Source of the DNA: CBDCUW01 sp965222745
GTDB lineage: Bacteria; Planctomycetota; Planctomycetia; Pirellulales; Pirellulaceae
Direction: 5' to 3'
NCBI GenBank assembly: GCA_965222745.1
Contig: CBDCUW010000004.1
Location: forward strand, 1,426,001 to 1,490,000
DNA length: 64,000 bases
In this document: positions 34,736-43,069 of the stretch, piece after piece
Numbering within the stretch: the stretch's first letter is position 1
How the letters are laid out: every line of letters starts with the position of its first letter
Translations under genes and position numbers: made by a program
The notes under the pieces: model-generated
The model's database searches: none
Seen by the model: the letters and a program-made list of their open reading frames with translations, nothing else
What the model was told of the DNA's origin: nothing

Positions 34736-36907
34736 ATGTCGCTGAGCGATCCCAACACGACCGATCTGAACCAGCAAACCCTTCACATCGCCGAAGATGT
34801 GGTGGTCTGGCCGATCCGCGAACGGGGCAAGCTGGTCTATCGAATCGAGATCCCCAAGCTGCATAAGTTCTACTGCGTTGGGTATGAGGAATATGTCTTC
34901 CTGTCGTTTTTAGACGGCAACACCACCCTTGCCGGAGCGTGTGGATTGGCCGCTCGAGCCTTGGGCAGCCGCGCGCCGACGTCGGAGCAAGCCGGTGTGA
35001 TTGGACGATGGTTGCTCGAACACGAACTGGCTTACCTAAAATCAGACGGGCCGCCAGTTCGCAGCCTGACCAGGGCAGCGGGCGGGGAAGATCAACCCAA
35101 GTTTTGGAGCCGGCTGAATCCGTTTTGGATGAAGTTTCCTTTGCCTGGCGGCGATCGGTGGTTGCGACCCATCGCCGACAAACTGACCTTCTGTCTTGCA
35201 CCCGGCGCGGTGGCGACAGGAGGACTGTTGATCCTACTGGCCGTCATTGTGCTTGCCGTGTGCTGGAATTCGTTTTCGACATCGGTAGCGGAAGTGTTTA
35301 GCGGCAGCAACTGGCTGTGGCTGCTGTGCACTTGGGTGGCGCTGAAGATCGTTCACGAACTGGGCCATGCGGTGGCCTGCCATCGTCAAGGCGGCACGGT
35401 GCGAGAAACCGGAATGGTGTTCATCCTGTTCGCGCCGCTTGCCTACGTCGACGTGACCAGTTGTTGGCGGATGAATTCTCGTTGGTCACGAATCGCTGTA
35501 TCGGCCGCTGGGATGTACGTCGAATTGGTGATCGCCGCGATCGCGATCCTGGTTTGGTCGGTGGTCGATTCACCTCATACCGAGTTCTTGTTGTACAACC
35601 TGGTCGTCACTGCCGGTCTTTCGACCTTGCTGTTCAACGCCAATGCATTGATGCGGTTTGACGGCTACTTCATCCTTGCCGACCTAGTTGAAATCCCCAA
35701 CCTCTATGCCGAGGGTTCCATGGCGGTCCGCCGCATCTTGAAGAAACTCATCTTCGGCATGGCTTCGGGCGAAAGCAACTTGTCGACTTGGCGTCGGCCC
35801 TTTGTCGTGGCCTATGGATTGGCTGCCTCCTTTTGGCGGTTGACCATCTGCCTCTCCCTGGCGATCGCCGCGTCCACGATGTTCGCTGGCGCCGGAATCG
35901 CGATCGCGGGATTGGGATTGTTCTTGTGGTTTGGTGGCCCGCTGAAGCGTTTGGCATCGCTGTCCCAACACCTTTTCCGACACGATCCAGGACGATTCAC
36001 TCGTGGCATGGTTGTCGGCGGAGCATTGGCGGTGAGTTTGTGGTTGTTGGTTTGGCAGATCCCCATTCCCACTGCGGTCCGGGCTCCGGCGGTCGCTATC
36101 TATCGACCGGAAACAACCATTCGTAGTCGAGCCGACGGATTCATCCGCCAAATCCATGTTCGCGATTCGCAAGCCGTTCATGCTGGCCAATTGCTAATCG
36201 AACTCGAAAACCGCGATCTGGAAAAGCAACGGAAACAGCTGGAGCTGCTGATCGAGCAAAACGAAATCCGAATCCGGCAAGCCGCGGGAGAACATGATGC
36301 CGGCATGCGATGGGTGCTAGAAGAAAACCGCCGCGCGTTGGATCAGCAACTTTCACAACTTCGCATTCAGACCGACGGATTGAAAGTGGTTGCTCCCCGC
36401 GACGGGCGCGTGGTCGCCCGTGATTTGGCGTTGAAGTTGGGTGCTTACGTGCGTGAAGGGGATCCGCTGCTACTGGTCGCCAGCCGAAGTGAAAAAGAAC
36501 TGGTGGCTTTGGTCGACCAGGATTCCATCGAACAAGTACGACCGACATTGGGCCAGTCCGTTCCCATTCGCCTGGCAGGTTTCCGAATCGATCGCGGCCG
36601 CCTGGACCGAATCGATCCTCGGGCCAGCGAGTTGCTTCCCGATCCGTCGCTGGCGGCCACCGAAGGGGGCCCACTGGAAGTTCGCCGCAGCGATCAGCAG
36701 GAAGACGATCAACAGGAAGAACCCTATCGGTTGCTAACACCCCATTTCCGAGCCCACATCGAGCTTCCCGAAAACGTTGCGGTGAGGATTCCAGCCGGAA
36801 TGCGATTGACCGCATCACTAGGTTACCAAAGCGACACCCTGGCAAAGCGAATCAAAAAATTCGTCCGCCAGCTGTGGTACCAGGCGCAAGACGAAGCAGC
36901 GCAGTGA
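34736..36907 (+). CDS. M50-type membrane metallopeptidase fused to an HlyD-type adaptor
   Basis: A 723-residue protein. The N-terminal ~110 residues resemble a PqqD-like winged-helix region. A multi-pass membrane domain carries HELGH (207-211) in a transmembrane helix and, further on, NALMRFDGYF with Asp309, the second part of the M50 zinc site. After the last helices (~440) a periplasmic HlyD module follows: ADGFIRQIHVRDSQAVHAG, a coiled-coil and VVAPRDGRVVARDLALKLG. Such fusions are seen beside adaptor and TolC genes in some export systems. It may form the inner-membrane part of the system or process cargo in the membrane. Both zinc-site halves are intact. Confidence 0.88.
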   Translation: MSLSDPNTTDLNQQTLHIAEDVVVWPIRERGKLVYRIEIPKLHKFYCVGYEEYVFLSFLDGNTTLAGACGLAARALGSRAPTSEQAGVIGRWLLEHELAYLKSDGPPVRSLTRAAGGEDQPKFWSRLNPFWMKFPLPGGDRWLRPIADKLTFCLAPGAVATGGLLILLAVIVLAVCWNSFSTSVAEVFSGSNWLWLLCTWVALKIVHELGHAVACHRQGGTVRETGMVFILFAPLAYVDVTSCWRMNSRWSRIAVSAAGMYVELVIAAIAILVWSVVDSPHTEFLLYNLVVTAGLSTLLFNANALMRFDGYFILADLVEIPNLYAEGSMAVRRILKKLIFGMASGESNLSTWRRPFVVAYGLAASFWRLTICLSLAIAASTMFAGAGIAIAGLGLFLWFGGPLKRLASLSQHLFRHDPGRFTRGMVVGGALAVSLWLLVWQIPIPTAVRAPAVAIYRPETTIRSRADGFIRQIHVRDSQAVHAGQLLIELENRDLEKQRKQLELLIEQNEIRIRQAAGEHDAGMRWVLEENRRALDQQLSQLRIQTDGLKVVAPRDGRVVARDLALKLGAYVREGDPLLLVASRSEKELVALVDQDSIEQVRPTLGQSVPIRLAGFRIDRGRLDRIDPRASELLPDPSLAATEGGPLEVRRSDQQEDDQQEEPYRLLTPHFRAHIELPENVAVRIPAGMRLTASLGYQSDTLAKRIKKFVRQLWYQAQDEAAQ

Positions 36908-36994
36908 GACATCAGACTTGTTTCGAAGACTCTTCGTCCAGCCAGGTAATGACCGAGCGGCTCAACGTGTCACTCATCACCACCGACCGGCAAT

Positions 36995-37180
36995 TCAGCG
37001 AACGGTGCAACCAAGCATCACAAGCTGGTGCTGTTCCTGACCGACATTGATCAGTTGCACGAATCGGCCAAACGTTGACCATGAGGTGATCTCGGAGGTC
37101 TTGTTTTTGTTGTCGTCCCACGCGTAGATGTAGCGGCGATCGGCATCGGGATAGGTGGTTGTCGTGGTGTGGTGACCCAA
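36995..37180 (-). pseudogene. RHS core remnant
   Basis: The minus-strand frame holds IYAWDDNKNKTSE, the same words as the RHS core of the three longer copies, but before and after it the sequence drifts and is no longer RHS. DNA around 37093-37130 is nearly identical to 38173-38206. It is the most downstream and most decayed of the displaced RHS pieces and ends close to the M50 gene (36907). Confidence 0.65.
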
Positions 37181-37198
37181 GGGACAGTAGTCGTCAAG

Positions 37199-38329
37199 TT
37201 ACCTATCCTGCCAATTCGGCTCCTGACCCCTTTTCTCGGCCCCTTTTCTCGGCGACCCCTTTTCTCGGCCAATGTCAAATAACCCCAATGGATCAACGTG
37301 GTTGAGTGCTCGTCCCCTGAATCCTTGGTAACAGCTAGCAAGTGCGTAGATTTCCCGGATCGGGTCCCGCCCCAAAAACCGCCCAGTAAGCGGATCATAC
37401 ATCCTCGCCCGGTAGTGGTAGAGTTCGAGTTCCTCATCCCACTCTCGTCCGGTATAGGTGTAGCGGTTGTCGTAATTGCTGGTCGTTCTTGCCGTTCCTC
37501 CGTTGTCATAGATACCAAGCCCGCCATAGGCGGTGTAGCTGTAGCGTTCCTTGATGTTGCCGTTTTGATCGGACAACGCCACGACGGAGTATTGCTGGTT
37601 GCGGTGATAGTAATGCTCACCGCCGCCGGTGTGGCCGATCCGCATGATCGACTCATCGACGTAGCTGGCATAGATGTAGCAATAGGTCGGGCTGGTCGCC
37701 GCCGTTCCTGACGGATAGTCGAGGAAAGTCTGCTGGCCGTTTTGGACGAAGACCGTCACGTTGGTGCCGTCGTCTCGCTTGACTCGCCGGCCCAACGCGT
37801 CATAGCCGTAGGTGACGTCGTCAGTTGAGTCGTTGTCGACATCGGCTCCGGCAAGCCGGTTGTCAAAGTCCCAGCTGAGGGCAAGCGGGTTGGAGCCGCT
37901 GCGAAGGACGGCCGGGATCGACGTCATGTTGCCTTTGATGTCGTGGGTGATCGACTGGCTGGCGGCGGTCAGTAGTTCGTGGGCCGCTCCGTGGGTGCGG
38001 CTTTGGGTGGAGAGATTCTCGGTGATGCTGCTCCAGTCGCCGACCAAAGACAGGCTCCAGGATTGATCGAGATTGGTATCGTCCCGCTCCCAGTTGACCA
38101 GACGGTCTTCGTCGTCATAGCCGCTTGATCCGACGGTGAAGCCGTAACCGCTCATCGTTCCCGTGATCGTCTCGGAGGTCTTGTTTTTGTTGTCGTCCCA
38201 CGCGTAGCTGTAATTGCCGATCGAGCCGCCCGTGTGAGTGATGCTGGCCAGCGTGTTGTCGTTGTTATAGGCGTGGGTAGCCGTGATCCCATTATTGTAC
38301 ACGCTACTGGTCATCCGGCCGCCTGTCAT
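37199..38329 (-). CDS. Orphan RHS core fragment with a different tip
   Basis: A 376-residue frame with no N-terminus of its own. It begins in the middle of the RHS repeats (RMTSSVYNNGITATHAYNND), follows the other copies closely to YDPLTGRFLGRDPI, and then has a unique tip of about 50 residues (EIYALASCYQGFRGRALNHVD...). The last 25 residues are read from the short repeats at 37215-37275, so the original tip is probably truncated. It matches 40295-41245 at a constant offset of 2913 bases. It has no signal, so it is likely silent DNA that can serve as a donor for tip exchange. Confidence 0.7.
   Translation of the reverse strand: MTGGRMTSSVYNNGITATHAYNNDNTLASITHTGGSIGNYSYAWDDNKNKTSETITGTMSGYGFTVGSSGYDDEDRLVNWERDDTNLDQSWSLSLVGDWSSITENLSTQSRTHGAAHELLTAASQSITHDIKGNMTSIPAVLRSGSNPLALSWDFDNRLAGADVDNDSTDDVTYGYDALGRRVKRDDGTNVTVFVQNGQQTFLDYPSGTAATSPTYCYIYASYVDESIMRIGHTGGGEHYYHRNQQYSVVALSDQNGNIKERYSYTAYGGLGIYDNGGTARTTSNYDNRYTYTGREWDEELELYHYRARMYDPLTGRFLGRDPIREIYALASCYQGFRGRALNHVDPLGLFDIGREKGSPRKGAEKRGQEPNWQDR
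37215..37275. repeat. REP-like cluster of CCCCTTTTCTCGGC words
   Basis: The word CCCCTTTTCTCGGC occurs three times with 13-16 base spacing, preceded by CCTATCCTGCCAATTCGG. A related, degraded version of the same leader lies at 38722-38765 (TGCCTATTCCGCCAATTCGG then CACCTTTCCTCTTCTCC). The cluster sits exactly at the 3' end of the orphan RHS fragment. Confidence 0.55.
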
Positions 38330-38442
38330 AGCTTCGGGTGTGCGGTCTCGCCATCCAGCTGAAGAGGCTGCCGGGCATCGTGCCCCGCCGGGCTTTCAGC
38401 CCTCAGCCCGCGCGGGAATCGCGTTGGAGAGTCCAATCAGTG
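38330..38442. other. Spacer upstream of the orphan RHS fragment
   Basis: The match to the longer RHS copies stops at about 38327. The following ~100 bases match none of them and contain no supported gene. This is the breakpoint of the displaced fragment. Confidence 0.5.
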
Positions 38443-38636
38443 CCGACGAGCGTGGTCATTCAATCGCTTCGATCATGCCATCCGCGCCCGCCAGTTTTCG
38501 GTTGAAAACCGAAAACCGGGTCTGACCCCGCGGCGAAGCCCCCTGACCCCGCGGCGAAGCCCCCTGACCCCGCGGCGAAGCCCCCCTGACCCCGCGGCGA
38601 AGCCCCCCTGACCCCGCGGCGAAGCCCCCCGCTGAC
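38443..38636. repeat. Boundary repeat with hairpin and GC-rich minisatellite, copy 2
   Basis: Bases 38443-38529 match 42933-43018 along their length (CCGACGAGCGTGGTCA start, CCGGGTCTGACCCC end). A 10-base hairpin with arms GTTTTCGGTT and AACCGAAAAC lies at 38494-38516. It is followed by five tandem units of 21-22 bases, each TGACCCCGCGGCGAAGCC plus a run of C. Both copies of this element lie just upstream of a 5'-truncated RHS copy. Confidence 0.75.
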
Positions 38637-38721
38637 TATCGCTCTTAGATGCGCGGTCGTTGCGCGTGGCGGCATCGTGCCGTCGCCCCCGTCGCTCCGC
38701 TCCGGTGCGAACGACTGACTC

Positions 38722-38765
38722 TTGCCTATTCCGCCAATTCGGTACCTAACACCTTTCCTCTTCTC
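38722..38765. repeat. Degraded copy of the REP-like leader
   Basis: Shares CCAATTCGG and the following pyrimidine-rich CACCTTTCCTC region with 37201-37240. It abuts the RHS remnant at 38817. Confidence 0.4.
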
Positions 38766-38816
38766 CATAGGACCTCAAAAACACCGCAAAAAACGGGGTT
38801 TGGAGTTGGCGGATCG

Positions 38817-38973
38817 CCGGTTACACCCGTGTAGCGGTTTCCTTCGGTGGTTGAGGTGCGCACGGAGCCGCTGGCGTCGGTGATGGTTAACTGGCCGTAG
38901 GCGGTGTAGGCGTAGCGTTCTTGGATGGCGCCGCTGCCATTGGTTAGCGCAACGATGCTGTATTGTTGCGATC
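38817..38973 (-). pseudogene. RHS core remnant of a different subfamily
   Basis: One minus-strand frame reads RNQQYSIVALTNGSGAIQE, RYAYTAYGQLTITDASGSVR and TSTTEGNRYTGVTG, an unmistakable RHS core, but with wording different from the other three copies (AYGQLTITDASG versus AYGGLGIYDNGG). It is open only for about 50 codons and joins directly to the end of the membrane protein gene at 38972. It is a leftover of an earlier RHS copy. Confidence 0.7.
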
Positions 38974-39577
38974 ACCGCCGATCAGCGTCGGCCGAGGAGT
39001 CCGGAAAACACCCGTGCTCGGCTAACTCTTTGCTCCATTTGGCTCGTGCCTCTTCCGTAAATCCAACAGCAGCAGTGTGGTAACAATACTCCCGTCCCAA
39101 CAAATCGCGTTGGAATGGTGGTAAGTCAATCAAAATAACTCGCCATCCAGGAAAAAGCGTTAACTGGCCACCCTTTCGCCTGCACATTTTCACGCGAATC
39201 GCATCACCGAGACGAACTCTGCAATCACTTAACTTCGCGTTCAGAGATTCGTGCCCCCAGTTGTACGTGATAGTGCCATCGTACAGTTCAACAATTGGCA
39301 AGCAAGATTTCTTCATTCGCCGAAGTTTGTTGCGGACAGTCCCCGTGAATATGCCCACATACGAAGCAATTGTGACAACAATCAAGATCGCCAAACCGAC
39401 CCCGAAGATCGGTGCGCTGCTAAACACAACTAAAATGAAACCAAGTACAAATATTGTAATAAAAGAAAGGCACAATGGTAACATTACAAATCCTATCACT
39501 ATCGTGTTGTTTTGGCACCATTGTTCCACGAAATCATCTGGAACGGTTTCGATTAACTTCGGGTCAACACCATGCAT
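38972..39577 (-). CDS. Membrane protein, candidate immunity partner of the second RHS tip
   Basis: A protein of about 200 residues with two adjacent transmembrane helices (FVMLPLCLSFITIFVLGFIL and an Ile/Val-rich one) and a soluble C-terminal domain with strands. It lies 69 bases after the stop of the RHS copy at 39647 on the same strand. The ATG at 39577 is used; TTG at 39619 is an alternative start closer to the RHS stop. Base composition is lower in GC than in the RHS core, as is common for horizontally exchanged tip/immunity pairs. Position suggests immunity; there is no sequence family to support it. Confidence 0.55.
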   Translation of the reverse strand: MHGVDPKLIETVPDDFVEQWCQNNTIVIGFVMLPLCLSFITIFVLGFILVVFSSAPIFGVGLAILIVVTIASYVGIFTGTVRNKLRRMKKSCLPIVELYDGTITYNWGHESLNAKLSDCRVRLGDAIRVKMCRRKGGQLTLFPGWRVILIDLPPFQRDLLGREYCYHTAAVGFTEEARAKWSKELAEHGCFPDSSADADRR

Positions 39578-39646
39578 AACGGATTGAGTGTTGGAGTCAA
39601 TCACACAAACTGTCCTCAATAAACTGGATCAAATTGAAAGCTGTTG

Positions 39647-42600
39647 TCAATTTATGATCGGAATTGGGCGACGCGGTAACGGCGGCTGTGGTGGAACGGC
39701 GGTTATGTTGGAGCATGCAGCTTTGCAATTAGGATTACACGGCAATTGCTGAGACACCAGGAAGTCAGCGATTTCGTAAGCGCTGAACATAACCTTGTGA
39801 GGAAATCCGGGCAATCTCCCAACTTGAGTTTGGGCCAATATGATATCGATAATGTTTATAAGGCAACTCCCTCCCGAAAGAACAATCGATGCAATCCAAG
39901 AAGGACCAGCGCCCTGGCCTCTAGCCAACGCACACAATCCGGCGATGCCTTGACCAAGGTCACACATGCAGTCCAAGACATTTAATGATTCGTCGAGGAA
40001 TGGTATATCGATTTGTATCAGCCCTGTAGTAACATCGGCAATCTCGATGCCACAACAAACACAATTGCGAATGTTGCTTTGAGCAAGAAAGCACATTGTC
40101 CAGAGCAGCTGTCTCACTTCGTACGGTAAACTCGGGCGGTCGCGATTAAATGGGAAAAACCACCTGGAGTTAATATTCCACGGTTTGAACCAATCGTTTC
40201 CTCCGGGATCGAGTGCAGACTTCGTTGCAAACATGCCTGCGTATAAGTTTAGGATCGTTCGCAGGTTCTCAATTGGATCTCTGGAGCAGAACCGCCCCGT
40301 TAGCGGATCGTACATCCTCGCTCTGAAGTGATACAGCTCGGCCACCTCGTCCCATTCTCTTCCGGTGTAGGTGTAGCGGTTGTCGTAGTTGCTGGTCGTT
40401 CTGGCTGTTCCTCCGTTGTCGTAGATGCCAAGCCCACCGTAGGCGGTGTAGCTGTAGCGTTCCTTGACGTTTCCGTTTTGGTCGGTCAGGGCAATGATGC
40501 TGTATTGCTGGTTGCGGTGGTAGTAATGCTCACCGCCACCGGTATGGCCGATCCGCATGATCGGTTCGTCGATGTAGCTGGCGTAAATGTAGCAGTAAGT
40601 CGGACTGGTGGCCGCCGTGCCGGAGGGGTAGTCGAGGAAGGTTTGCTGGCCGTTTTGCACGAAGATGGTGACATTGGTTCCGTCATCGCGTTTGACTCGC
40701 CGGCCCAAAGCGTCATAGCCGTAGGTGACGTCGTCGATTGAGTCATTGTCGACATCGGCCCCGGTGAGCCGGTTGTCAAAGTCCCAGCTAAGGGCAAGCG
40801 GGTTGGAGCCGCTGCGGAGAACGGCCGGAATAGACGTCATGTTGCCTTTGATGTCGTGGGTGATCGATTGGCTGGCGGCGGTCAGCAGTTCGTGAGCCGC
40901 TCCGTGGGTGCGGCTTTGGGTGGAGAGATTCTCGGTGATACTGCTCCAGTCGCCGACCAAAGACAGGCTCCAAGATTGATCGAGATTGGTATCGTCCCGC
41001 TCCCAGTTGACCAGACGGTCTTCGTCGTCATAGCCGCTTGATCCGACGGTGAAGCCGTAACCGCTCATCGTTCCCGTGATCGTCTCGGAGGTCTTGTTTT
41101 TGTTGTCGTCCCACGCGTAGCTGTAGTTGCCGATCGAGCCGCCCGTGTGAGTGATGCTGGCCAGCGTGTTGTCGTTGTTGTAGGCGTGGGTAGCCGTGAT
41201 CCCATTATTGTACACGCTGGAGGTCATTCGCCCGCCATTGTCGTAACTTCGGGTGTCGACGGTGGTGCTGTCGACCTTGACCGTGGCAAGCTGGCCGCGA
41301 TCGGTGTAGCTGCGATCGACATCGGTACCATCGGGATAGGTATAGCTGGAGACTTGCCCGGCGTCATCATAGGCGGTATCGATGGTGTAGGTGACGCTGG
41401 CAATGGTGAGTGCTTCACTCGCTTTGCGGCCGGCATCGTCATAGGTGTAGGTCACCGTGTTGCTGTAGCGGCCACTGACCGCGGTGAGCATCCGCCCGGC
41501 ATCGTCATAGGTGAAACTGTCGGTGTCGGCGATCGTCCCCGATGGGCTGTTGGCGGACGTGCGGTAGTCGCGGGAAGTGAGCCTTCCAGCTAAGTCATAG
41601 TTGTAGGTGACGGTGTCGCCTGCTTGATCTTGCTTGCGAAGCGTTCGCCCGGCCGGATCACGCGTGAAGGTAACGATGCCGTAGGTCGACTGGCCGGGCG
41701 TGCCGCCGGTGTGATCGGGATAGGTTTCGGTCGCCTTGCCGCCGGCATCGTCGTAGCTGTAGCTGGTGACGTCGTCTTCGGCATCGGTGAGCGAAGAGAG
41801 CTGGCCGGTAGCCGTGTAGGCGAATTCGGTCTCCCCGGCCAGCCGGTCGGTGGCCTTCACTTGCCGGCCGCGCGCGTCAAACGCGTAGGTGGTGGTTTCG
41901 CTTTTGGCGTCGGTGGAGGTGATCTTATTGCCGGCGGCGTCATAGCTGCTGCTGGTGGCATCGCTGGCCGTATCGGTGCAGGTCAGGTCGCGACCCAACG
42001 CGTCATAGGTGCAATCCTCACCAATGTTGTTGGGATCGCGGATCTTGGTCTGATTGCCGGCGGCGTTGTATTCAAAGGAAGTGATCTTGCCGAGTGCATC
42101 CACACGTTGAATCGTGCGGCCGGCGGCGTCGGTGTGTTGTTGACGCACCTTGCCCAGGGCGTTGATGGTCTTGGTGACCAAGACAGTGCCGTAGCCGGTG
42201 AGGTTGGTGGTAGCGTCGTGGCTGCTGCATTGCCAAGTGATCAAATCATTGGGGTTGGTTCCATCATGCGGTTCGATGATGCCGGTCATCACGGTGCGGC
42301 CGGTAGCATCAGCAATCGTGAAACGCAACTCCTCTTCGGCGTTGATCACCACGCGGGCAGTGCCGGGAGCGGTCGTGCTGAAGCTGATGCCCGCTCCACC
42401 ATTGGCTTCGGTATCAGCTAGCTTGGTCAGGGCGTCGGAAAGATTGACGCTGTACGTGCCGCCGCCAAGCTGGTTGGCCGTCAGCCCGCCGCTGGTCGCA
42501 TCCAAACCGCTTCCATCGGCCAGATTGTCGTCGTAGAGATATTGTTCGGTCAGGCCAAGCGATGCAGAGACACTATCGAGTCCGGCAATCGGTGGATCAT

Positions 42601-42949
42601 CGGCATCGACCACGCCGCGGGCGGTTAGCCAGGTGGTCCGAGCCACCGGCCGGCCCCTGCCGTCAAAACGTGTGGTCACTTCCCGGTAGGTTTTGGCATC
42701 GACCGGGTTGTCGAGTGCCGCCGTGTGAGCACTATAGGTTTCGATCGTTGCCTGGTGCACCGTTCTTCCACCTGCGTCACTGCGGGCGATCGTGCCGTGA
42801 CCGAGCGGGTTTTCTGTGGCAATGACTTGCCCGCAGCAATCCTCAAAATGGGTCTTCCAGACCTTGCCGGCAAAGTCGGTGTGCTCGGTCTTTCGGCCCA
42901 GCAGGTCATGCTGGCCAGCGTGTTGTTGGATTCCGACGAGCGTGGTCAA
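39647..42949 (-). CDS. 5'-truncated RHS protein with a unique Cys-rich tip
   Basis: The 1100-residue frame begins within a repeat element (TTG at 42949) and enters the RHS sequence at about 42905, in the segment TDFAGKVWKTHFEDCCGQ. It then follows the full-length copy at an exact offset of 4287 bases to YDPLTGRFCSRDPI. After DPI the final ~200 residues are unique: a Trp/Phe-rich start (GGNDWFKPWNINSRWFFPF), several Cys residues (CVCCGIEI, CMCDLG, CNPNCKAACS) and two hydrophobic helices. There is no N-terminal signal, so this copy is probably silent unless it recombines with the full-length gene. Confidence 0.8.
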   Translation of the reverse strand: MTTLVGIQQHAGQHDLLGRKTEHTDFAGKVWKTHFEDCCGQVIATENPLGHGTIARSDAGGRTVHQATIETYSAHTAALDNPVDAKTYREVTTRFDGRGRPVARTTWLTARGVVDADDPPIAGLDSVSASLGLTEQYLYDDNLADGSGLDATSGGLTANQLGGGTYSVNLSDALTKLADTEANGGAGISFSTTAPGTARVVINAEEELRFTIADATGRTVMTGIIEPHDGTNPNDLITWQCSSHDATTNLTGYGTVLVTKTINALGKVRQQHTDAAGRTIQRVDALGKITSFEYNAAGNQTKIRDPNNIGEDCTYDALGRDLTCTDTASDATSSSYDAAGNKITSTDAKSETTTYAFDARGRQVKATDRLAGETEFAYTATGQLSSLTDAEDDVTSYSYDDAGGKATETYPDHTGGTPGQSTYGIVTFTRDPAGRTLRKQDQAGDTVTYNYDLAGRLTSRDYRTSANSPSGTIADTDSFTYDDAGRMLTAVSGRYSNTVTYTYDDAGRKASEALTIASVTYTIDTAYDDAGQVSSYTYPDGTDVDRSYTDRGQLATVKVDSTTVDTRSYDNGGRMTSSVYNNGITATHAYNNDNTLASITHTGGSIGNYSYAWDDNKNKTSETITGTMSGYGFTVGSSGYDDEDRLVNWERDDTNLDQSWSLSLVGDWSSITENLSTQSRTHGAAHELLTAASQSITHDIKGNMTSIPAVLRSGSNPLALSWDFDNRLTGADVDNDSIDDVTYGYDALGRRVKRDDGTNVTIFVQNGQQTFLDYPSGTAATSPTYCYIYASYIDEPIMRIGHTGGGEHYYHRNQQYSIIALTDQNGNVKERYSYTAYGGLGIYDNGGTARTTSNYDNRYTYTGREWDEVAELYHFRARMYDPLTGRFCSRDPIENLRTILNLYAGMFATKSALDPGGNDWFKPWNINSRWFFPFNRDRPSLPYEVRQLLWTMCFLAQSNIRNCVCCGIEIADVTTGLIQIDIPFLDESLNVLDCMCDLGQGIAGLCALARGQGAGPSWIASIVLSGGSCLINIIDIILAQTQVGRLPGFPHKVMFSAYEIADFLVSQQLPCNPNCKAACSNITAVPPQPPLPRRPIPIIN
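40270..42905. repeat. Direct repeat of the RHS core, downstream copy
   Basis: These 2636 bases correspond to 44557-47192 with a fixed offset of 4287 and no net insertion or deletion. From about 41150 to 42650 I see almost no differences, which implies very recent duplication or ongoing gene conversion. Confidence 0.9.
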
Positions 42950-43050
42950 TCACTCGTTTCGGTCACGTCACCCGCGCCCGTCGGTTTCGGTTCAAAACCG
43001 AAAACCGGGTCTGACCCCGGCGAAGGACCTGACCCCGGCGAAGGACCCGC
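42933..43050. repeat. Boundary repeat with hairpin, copy 1
   Basis: This is the counterpart of 38443-38529. It has CCGACGAGCGTGGTCA, a hairpin-forming CGGTTTCGGTT / AACCGAAAACCG pair around 42981-43006, then CCGGGTCTGACCCC and two 18-base units CTGACCCCGGCGAAGGAC. The element covers the apparent 5' end of the truncated RHS copy, including its TTG. Confidence 0.75.
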
Positions 43051-43069
43051 AAACTAAACTGCCGGATTT

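Noticed and set aside
38523..38636. CRISPR array
   Set aside because: Units are 21-22 bases, directly adjacent and without unique spacers; it is a minisatellite.
38460..38768. 102-codon minus-strand frame
   Set aside because: Most of it is the GC-rich minisatellite read in frame (GGFAAGS units).
41147..42536. Plus-strand frames rich in Gly, Val and Ile across the RHS copies
   Set aside because: Identical shadows appear at a 4287-base offset at 45434; they are the reverse of YD-repeat codons.
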